A DNA stretch of 64,000 nt from Daucus carota subsp. sativus. Taxonomy: Eukaryota > Streptophyta > Magnoliopsida > Apiales > Apiaceae. The translations under genes were made by a program, and so were the position numbers. A model generated the notes under the pieces. It was not told the DNA's origin. It made no database searches and saw nothing but the letters and a program-made list of their open reading frames with translations. The stretch lies in assembly GCF_001625215.2 (NCBI RefSeq), contig NC_030387.2:8150501-8214500 (forward strand), in the 5' to 3' direction. Positions 56,167 through 64,000 of this stretch are shown one piece after another (the stretch's first letter is position 1; each line of letters begins with the position of its first letter).

Positions 56167-59100
56167 ATGAAAGAGCTGATTGGGAGTCCTGGAATGGTTA
56201 GCGGGTTGTTGTTGAGGATTGGTCAATTTTTGTGTGCTGCTGCTTCCATTGGAGTCATGGTTTCTGCTACAGGATTCTCTAATTACACTGCTTTCTGGTA
56301 TGTTTTTCAGGCTTTCTAATTTATTTTGTTTAGGATATCTGTTTTTTAATATTGTCTTCAAGATAACCCTTGTTTTGTATTCATATATTTGATGTTTTGG
56401 GGGCTTGTTTGCTCAAATGCAGCAAGGGTTGAGTTATATTTCTTGATGACCTATTGGGCATTCATTGAACAACTGCTTGCTTGCGTATAGATTGATACAA
56501 TCAACAATTTTTCCCTATATGAAAGTTAAGCTCAAGTTGTGTCCAGGGGTACTCTCTTTTGGTAAAACTATTGTGGCGAATTCTATAATATGTCAACTGT
56601 AAACATCTGGCAAGCATGAGTGTGGGTGCGGGCATGAGTGTGGGTGTTGGGTAAGGGATTCGGAAATTCGTTAAATTCAAAAGTATGGGGATATGGGTGT
56701 GCGAGGATACGACAAATATTAAAAATTAAAATATCAATATTAATCACTACAATACAATACAAAATAAGAGAAATCACTTCTAAACAACTTCACCCACCCT
56801 TTATATGTCATCGCCTCCTCCTTATATGACATTACCCACCTAGGACCACTACAACTTCACCCACCCTTTACATGTCATCACACACCCTTTATATGACATT
56901 ACCCACCTAGGACCACTCTATCAACCCCAGATTTAGAAATTTTTTAGTTTTAGTTTGTAGTTTCTATGTTTAGTGGGTTAAGGAGAACAAAGAAGAAAAC
57001 TTTGGAATCAAATATTAGAAAATCTCATCTAAAACTTTAATTAAATTCTAGTATTAAGCTAATTAACCTTTTATTATGAAGAATAATAATATTTAACATG
57101 TTTAATAATAAATATGGATTAAAAATAACATGATTTTATGTAAAATTAATCGTGCAAAAACTGTATATGATTCATTCTGGATTCTGTTTTAAATTTCATT
57201 CTAGATTTTATAATATTTCATAATAATAGTTTGGATGAGTTTGGATCTTAGATTTCATATATTAAGTTTAATTGGCGTTTAACTGTATAATTATAATATT
57301 AAAAAAATCATTTTTTATGAAAAATGAAGTGTTTTCGTTTTTTAAGGTGTTCTTTGTGGAGTGCAGCCCATTTACATATATAGGCTAGTGATCAAATACA
57401 AACCAACCCTTAAATACAAACTAAATACTACTGCAATTTAGTGATATTCACTTTAGAAAATAGTGATTTGTGTTATAAAAAATAGTGAAAACCTCCAAAT
57501 ATATATAGGACACTATTATATTACTGTAGTCCAAGACGGCTTTATCAACAGGAGGCCTGCTTACAAGACCTGATTCAAACCTAGTACCTAAATGATTACA
57601 AATATATTATAATACAGTACGTCGGAGAGGATCTTCTTATAATGGTCAGAAGAAAGACGCTATCTATAAATCTATTAAATAGTTTCAAAGTAGTTTTTAA
57701 TAAGCTTACTAATGATGAATAAGGGATAAACAACTCACCAGCTGAATACTTGTAGGGCTACTACATGCTGCTTGAACTGAGAATGTGATAAGTTTAGCGG
57801 TTCGAGGATCAAAGACTTTTCTGCTGAACGCACATCAGATATGGATAAATTAAAATTTCCAATTTCTGTCGAGTAATTGGAATTAAAAACTTTTGATTTT
57901 GTTGAACCTTCTGTGAGAGCTTCAATGTGCTGCTTAGAAGCTGATTAGCCCAACGGATTGGTGTTTGGGCTCCTCAAATTTGAAATATTAGCAGTGATAT
58001 TTGTTTAAAAATTAGTGATATTCGCTTTAAGAATTAGTGATATTCCTGATGGGTTTTTAGTTTGTAGAATAAGGGAGTTTATAGTAGAATAACACACTGT
58101 ATATATATAGATGATAGAAGTGGTGGTGGGTCGAAGTCGGCCGGTAATGGCAGCGGCAGATAGACATAAGGGGTGGGAGTGGTGCAGAGTAGTGATAATG
58201 GAGTGCAGGGAATAAAGACGGTGAGAGGTGGGGCGGGGTGATGACGATGTGTTTGGTGAGTGGCTGGTGGGTTGATACGTGGGCGGTGGTGGTGGGTGGT
58301 AATGGCAGTTGGGTCTGGTGGTTGGTGAAGATAATCACTAAATATAACTATGTTGAACAATGATGTTTCCAGTTTCATCAATATTTATTTCTATTTGATC
58401 ATTTACCTATATATGTATATCATTGATAAGATGCAAGTTGAACAAAATACGGAATAAACAAGTTATCCATCCTTAAGTCTTGACAATTAAAATACATGAA
58501 TAACTATTGTAATTCAAGATGACTTGGCTGTATTTCCTGTTTCTATAGGCCGCATTTTCAAGTTTCCATACTTAAGTTTATGTGAAGCAATAAGAATACA
58601 AAAATGCATATATTAAGTGACCACGAAATGCATATATAAGAGCAGAAAATATATAGTGCAGAGAACTTAAAGTGAACAGACCACCAAACTAATTTGAATA
58701 TATCCTGAGATAATGTAGTTGAGGTCCCCTGGTTGCTTCCTTCACTTCATTAAATCTGGACATGTCTACCATTTATCTTTTTTAATCAATATTCATATAT
58801 TGTCGATCTTCTTATCACTCCTTTAACCTTATTAGTATTACTTGCTGAACAATCAGACTTGCTCTGTAGAATTTGAGTTTAAGCTTATTAAAAAAAGGTT
58901 GTTGAAAATTACGAAAAATGTTACTCCTGCACCCCCCTATCCCATCTCTGACTTGCACATTAGGCCACGTGGCGTATCCTGTATGCACTCCACCACACCC
59001 CCGCACTGCAAAGTATCCCCTACCCGTTCTTCTGTGAACTGAAGTATCCCTTCCATCTAGGTAAACATGCACATATATCCATTTCTTAATTGGTTTTGAG

Positions 59101-61915
59101 ATGTCATGTCTTCCTTGTCTTCACGTGTCTGTTTATGTGTTTTGCCCTTATTTTAACAACGATTTGATGAAATTATATGAGGTTTCTGTTGGAGGGTGGT
59201 CTATCATTTTGATTTACTCACAATTTACTTGTGTAGATCTTTTCAAATTATATAGCTTGTAATCCTAGAGCAAAAGTGATATACTAATATTTCTTACTAG
59301 CTTAGAGCATTGTAGCAGATATTTTGTAGCTTTGAAATTTCGAAGAACGAATGTAAATAGTCTTACTTTATTTAGATTTTAGATAGTTTGTCATAGACTC
59401 TAACTGAAATTTTTGGACATGTACTATCCATGATTAGAAAAAACCTAAACAAACTGTACAAGTATAACAGCAATCGATTTAATGTACACTAAGTATAATG
59501 TTAAAAATCCCTTTGTTTTACTTTATTAAGTGAAAATGATCTTTTATCTTTACTGAAGAGAGTGCTTGTTTCTAGCTACTAGAGGTGGCCATTCGGGCGG
59601 TTTGGCTCGGCGTGAACCGGACCGAACCGCCATTTAGCCCGTATTTTAACGTGCCGGGTTCGAACCGGCACTACCCGTGGTTGCTGACGAGCCGGTTACG
59701 GTTCCCATATCTTCGATTCGCAAACCGCCATGAACCGGCACGCCAAACCGAGCAAACCTGCGTTGAACCGCGAACCGTGCAAGCCCGCGTTGAACCGCGA
59801 ACCGCACAGCCCGCGGTTCCTCCAGCCCGCATAACCCGTGTAATTAACTTAGAAATCCAGCCAATCATGCACGAGATGCATGCATATTCAAATATAATAT
59901 TAATATAGCCCCTTAAATTTACAAATTCTTTCATTTTCTTGAATCTTGACTGAATCAACTATGACAATGATAAATATAATTGGTACATCTTCAATCTGAC
60001 ATCAAAATGTAATAATTATAATTTCGTAAAATCAACTTTAATACAAATTTATAAAAATACGAGAATCATATCAAACTGAATTTTGTATATATTTGATAAT
60101 AAAGTATATATTTATTTCATATATTTCACATGTATTTATTATCTTATATTAGCAAGTATACTCTAAAGAATATAAGAGAAAATATTTTTATAATCTATTT
60201 TGTATATATACTCCCTCCGTCCCGGTGAGTTGTATACATATGGGGAGTGGCACGGAGGTTAAGAAAAAGTGTAATTTAATGATGAAAAGTAAGAAAAGTG
60301 GGTGAAGTGGTGGGACCGATTAATATTTAATGTGTAAAATGAGTGTAGTGTGGGTGAAGTAGTGATTTAATGATGAAAAGTAAGAAAAGTGGGTGAAGTG
60401 GTGGGACCGATTAATATTTAATGTGTAAAATGAGTGTAGTGTGGGTAAAGTAGTGGGATCGACATACTAATATTTAAAGTATAAAGTGCGTGTAGTGGAA
60501 GAAAGTAGTGGGTGCAGTTAAGTTTTTACAATTTATTATTTATTACTTTACAATTTATTAAAAATTAGTCATATAAAACTTTATTATCGAATTTATAAAA
60601 TTTAAGAATTATTAAAATTTAAACATGTTATTATAAATAAAAATAAACTAAAAAAAGAAACAGAAAAACATGTCTACGACTTGTAGACTGTGGTTCGTAC
60701 GTAGAGTTGTACTTGTAGTCTGTGTCTGCCATTGCCCGCCAACTTGGACCAACTGCTGATGTGATTAAACCGCAGCCGCCGAACCGCCAAGCCGCCGAAC
60801 AGTTAAACCGCTTAAACTGAAGAAACCGTGTGAACCGTATTTCACGGTTACGGTTTCTAATTTCCCAGCCCGGCCCAGCCCGAACCGGACCGCCAGTATT
60901 GACGTGCCGGTTACGGTTCCACCGGTGGCGGTTCAAAAACCGTCTGAACCGGCCCGAACCGCCCCGGCCCGCCCGAATGGCCGGGTCTACTAGCTACAAG
61001 CCACACACTTGTAAAGAAGAAAAACTGATTGCTATACTAACTGCTTAAAGGTCCCTTATATGGTCTTCTTGTACATGTAATTGGTGTATATTTTCCCCAT
61101 CCAAAGAAGTTAAATATAAAAAAAAAGGTCTTGGAGGTCTTAGGATTTATGAGAAGAGCCAGAGTGATATATGGAAAGAGCGGAAAGAATTTGCTCTCTT
61201 ATGCATGAGTGCTTGTTTGTTATATCTATGGCCACATCCAGCAGAACTTTTGCCTCTACGTTTTCTAATGACGCGTCAAGGAATTATGACTTGCTTCCTT
61301 TTGTATCAGTTTCTCAGATATATACTTTGATGGTGTTACAGATATGATCCTTTATTCCTTCACTCTGACATGATTCGTATTCAAACAGCTATTTAATTGC
61401 GTCGATGGGGCTTCAAGTGTTATGGAGCTTTGGTCTTGCGTGCCTTGATGTTTATGCTTTAAAAATAAAGAGAGACCTTCAAAATCCAGTCCTAGTCAGC
61501 CTTTTTGTCGTTGGTGATTGGGTATTCAACTAATCCCTTTTCCTGCTATATTATTTCAACTATGTGATGCTTCATGAGTCTCTCATCAATGTTAAGATGC
61601 TTACTTGCTATCAACTCTACTTCCTTAATCCTCCAAGTACATATTAGTGGTGAGAAGTGCATTGAAGTGTTAATTCTTTATAATCTGTAATCTTAATGCT
61701 TTTAGAATATGCAGGTGACTGCTACTTTATCACTTGCAGCTGCATGCTCATCAGCAGGGATTGCGGTTTTATATGCAAAAGACTTGGATTTTTGCAAGGT
61801 TCATTTGAATATCCCATGTGGAAGATTTGACCTCTCCATTGCTCTGTCTTTCGCTACTTGGTTACTTACTGCTGTATCTTCACATGTAATGTTTTGGATC
61901 TTAGCATCAGTGTGA
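56167..61915 (+). CDS. CASPL5B: CASP-like membrane protein, CASPL5 group
   Basis: Three exons, 56167-56297, 61389-61521 and 61715-61915, give 154 residues, the usual length. The first intron is 5.1 kb. Junctions (TG/GTATGT, AAACAG/C; TGG/GTATTC, TGCAG/GTGACT) keep frame. Four hydrophobic segments are seen: [56 protein letters not shown], and [20 protein letters not shown]. The motifs [20 protein letters not shown] and [13 protein letters not shown] are characteristic of the group-5 CASP-like proteins (DUF588). CASPs form plasma-membrane scaffolds for local cell-wall change, while CASPL5 functions are largely unknown. The giant intron is built largely of repeats (hAT-like element, tandem repeats). 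Confidence 0.92.
56787..56920. repeat. 67-bp tandem duplication in CASPL intron 1
   Basis: Two consecutive units starting ACTTCACCCACCCTTTA (56787 and 56854), each containing TATATGACATTACCCACCTA, with a few substitutions between them. Confidence 0.8.
57400..58060. other. Intron 1 segment with AGTGATATTC repeats
   Basis: Short motifs (TTTAGTGATATTCACTTTAG near 57435 and AGTGATATTCGCTTTAAGAA near 58013, others between) mark a degenerate repeat at both sides of this segment; class unknown. Confidence 0.35.
58090..58330. repeat. G-rich low-complexity tract (GGTGGTGGGT type)
   Basis: Repeated GGTGGTGGG and GGGTGGTAATGG motifs inside CASPL intron 1; not convincingly coding on either strand. Confidence 0.5.
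59580..60989. mobile_element. Nonautonomous hAT-like element, 1410 bp, perfect 8-bp TSD
   Basis: Ends TAGAGGTGGCCATTCGGGCG and, on the other strand, TAGACCCGGCCATTCGGGCG are inverted. The 8-base duplication CTAGCTAC is perfect (59572-59579 and 60990-60997). Both subterminal zones (59600-59840, 60765-60975) are packed with GAACCG/CGGTTC motifs, while the core is AT-rich and holds a truncated Stowaway-like MITE at 60211. No transposase. It lies in CASPL intron 1. Confidence 0.88.
60211..60530. mobile_element. Truncated Stowaway-like MITE with 91-bp tandem duplication, nested
   Basis: The left terminus CTCCCTCCGTCCCGGTGAGT follows TA; the right terminus is missing. Two nearly identical 91-base units (60274-60364 and 60365-60455), each with AAGAAAAGTGGGTGAAGTGG, lie in tandem. 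It sits inside the 59580-60989 element. Confidence 0.75.
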
Positions 61916-62166
61916 ATCATGGTCAGTTTACCATCCCTTGCATTAGAAAATGTCTTCTTATTCTCTAGTATGCATCTTATCCTTGAGAAATTTTGCCTTT
62001 TGCAGTACATATATTTTTTTTCTTGTCATGGTGACTAGTCTGTGTTTTTTTGTGAATTATTATCTTAGATCTTGTTTATGCGCTTCCTCATCATGCTTTT
62101 CATTTTGATCTCATCATATTTTAAGCTGATCTTATTCTCTTTACTGTTTACATATGAACTGACCTA

Positions 62167-62543
62167 AGCAAGTCCAATGCATAGCTATAACTGGGTGTAT
62201 AGCTATAATATAGAACTAAGTTTGCAAAATTACCACTCCAATGCATAACTATACTTAGTCCTATAAATGGATAAATGGATAGTTGGTCCTATATTTAGAA
62301 CTAAAGATAGCTATAGCCATCCTTGCCACATCATCCAACCAACTAGAATATAGAGGAAGATGAATTCTAATCACTATCAAAAAATGTTAAATTAATACTC
62401 TATGCAATGGATTTGAATGTAGTTGCTCCTATTTTAGAACTATGCATTGGAGAACTAGTTGTATTAAAAGACCAAAAACTACCTTTTGGTCTCAAATTAT
62501 AGCAATGGCTATAGCCATTTTAGCTTTAGCATGGACTTGCTCT
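62167..62543. mobile_element. Tourist-like MITE downstream of the CASPL gene
   Basis: AAGCAAGTCCAATGCATAGC at the left and TAGCATGGACTTGCTC at the right are inverted; several TAGCTATA/TATAGCTA motifs repeat inside. The flanking trinucleotide is decayed. Confidence 0.7.
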
Positions 62544-64000
62544 TGGTAATCTCTTGCTAATGGATTTCACAATACTTACATCCATGCAGTCTGATGCATC
62601 CTTACAAGCATATTATAACTTACTCCTAAAAAGGTTGCTTTAATTGTTTTCTTCTGCCTAATTCTTTGAATTTACATAATATATTTACTGTGTCAGGTAC
62701 TCAGGTTTAGATGAGAACCCGAGAACTGTGAGAAGCAAATATATTTACTTTCACATCACTGAAATTACAGAATACTGCACAGTAATCTAAACATCTGTAT
62801 TAGTTACAAAAGATGAATTAATTCGTAGATAAGTGTCCACTGGTGATTATAATGTTCAGATTAGGAATTTTTTGATATAGTAGTATCGACATAGTTGTTC
62901 TCTCATGTACTCTTGCAGTCTAGTTTCTTCTGTATTTATGAGAAAACCCCCCAATCTGCCTCAGTTCTTAGATAACAGTGCTAGACATTGTTTCTGATGT
63001 TCTCCAGAGTCCGGACTAGAAAGTCATAACATCAAATTCTAAAGGTCATTTACTTGAGGTTCAGTCTTCACTCATCATGTCTTCCCTTAATATAACTTCA
63101 CCGTTATTGGCACAAAAGACCCCCCCCCCCCCCCACCCCCCCACCACCACCACCATATCCGCGTCATGAACATTACATTGTTTTACCTGACTAGTAACCA
63201 GTATTCTGTCTCTCATAACATTAAACAGACTTCCCTCAGTAGAGGGCCAATAACTGTTGATACTCATGCCTAGGGAAAGGGTCCACAGTTACAAGAATGC
63301 ATGATTTTTATATATATAACAGTCCACTTCTGTTATTTTGCCTCTATTAACATTTAATTTAATTTACAAAATCCCGGGTTATTTTTCCATACAACGAATA
63401 TTCTTCAACTTATTCAAGAGTTCCGGGCTTTCAGTTCTGATTATATTGGGGGCAGTATGACTTTATTTCGCCTTGGTCTCCACTTCACCTAGAAACGGTC
63501 TGTCTTTGGTGACACATCCAAAGACAACTGACTAGAACATGTCTCTTCAAACTTATTTAGTCCGTACTTCTACCATTACCGACAAACATAATAGATTTGG
63601 TTTGAAGTGTTAATCTTTCCACCATTCCCTAAAGGTTTGAAGGTGCAAAATGATGTACGCGAAGGTTGCCCAGACTAATGCAAGTTATGAGGACCCACAG
63701 CAGAGAAGTTGGTATCTTAATGCGTGTGTGAAACGTGGTTAATTAATCGTTTTGGGTAGAGCGGGTAAGATGTGAATTGTACTATATTTTTGAGCTTGTG
63801 GTTAATGTTTAAGTTTTGCGGTTAATGCTAAAATGATTGAAATAATAGTCTTAGCCTTTGGGATGACGTAAGTACCCAGTTGTCATTTCTTGAACACTTT
63901 GGCTTAAGTGGGTAAACTTAAGAGTTTAGATAATTTAACCAAAGCTATTCAACTCGAAAGGGTACTTTTAGAATATAAAACATCCTTTTGAGGTTGGGTT
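62544..64000. other. Intergenic stretch with a C-homopolymer
   Basis: No gene was recognised up to the window edge. A C-rich tract with CCA repeats lies at about 63119-63157. The next gene would be outside the window. Confidence 0.4.

Noticed and set aside
58057-58381. Pro/His/Thr-rich minus-strand frames
   Set aside because: Low-complexity G-rich intron DNA read in reverse; two frames are open at once, so coding is unlikely.
60631-60936. Arg/Asn/Gly-rich minus-strand frame
   Set aside because: It is produced by the GAACCG/CGGTTC repeats of the hAT-like element end.

Overview
This window is nuclear DNA of a flowering plant. Its genes have GT-AG introns and belong to land-plant families (RopGEF with a PRONE domain, tau-class glutathione transferase, CASP-like protein, RETICULATA-related/DUF3411, DUF3527). 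AT-rich spacers are packed with short DNA transposons and scattered LTR-element relics. The protein sequences look like a eudicot, perhaps an asterid; I cannot name the species from sequence alone.

Layout. 1-2.8 kb: a RING-variant (RING-CH) zinc-finger protein with one membrane segment (+). 3.2-5.6 kb: a cluster of nonautonomous transposons (Stowaway-like, two hAT-like, one Mutator-like). 6.0-10.5 kb: a split gene for a UVR-motif plus NTF2/SnoaL-like protein (+). 11.1-14.7 kb: a 1090-residue DUF3527 protein (-), converging with the previous gene. 15.0-17.2 kb: MITEs. 17.4-18.6 kb: tau-class GST (-). 18.7-30.3 kb: a transposon graveyard, including a young Ty3/Gypsy-type LTR element (19.16-23.89 kb) sitting in the end of a Stowaway-like MITE, a tRNA-derived SINE and a long foldback MITE. 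30.6-33.0 kb: RopGEF (+), tail to tail with a small secreted Cys-rich protein (-). 35.2-35.7 kb: the 3' remains of a PI31/PTRE1-like proteasome-regulator gene (-). 37-41 kb: LTR relics and repeats. 41.5-43.9 kb: mitochondrial carrier (+). 44.6-46.4 kb: Emigrant-like and hAT-like MITEs and a copia relic. 46.8-53.1 kb: seven-exon RETICULATA-related plastid protein (-) with element-filled introns. 56.2-61.9 kb: three-exon CASPL5-type membrane protein (+) whose 5.1-kb first intron holds a complete 1.4-kb hAT-like element. 62.2-62.5 kb: a Tourist-like MITE; nothing was recognised in the last 1.4 kb.

The genes are ordinary, independently transcribed plant genes; no operon or gene cluster is visible. 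The most distinctive content is the mobile-element record. Three short Mutator-like MITEs have 9-bp target duplications and a GTGTGCCCATGGGCACAC-type palindrome inside their terminal repeats. Several hAT-like elements are built from dense G/C-skewed repeats with target duplications that can be read directly. There are multiple nested insertions, and two 280-bp Stowaway copies share an extra 28 bp outside their terminus. I found no clearly new biological system.
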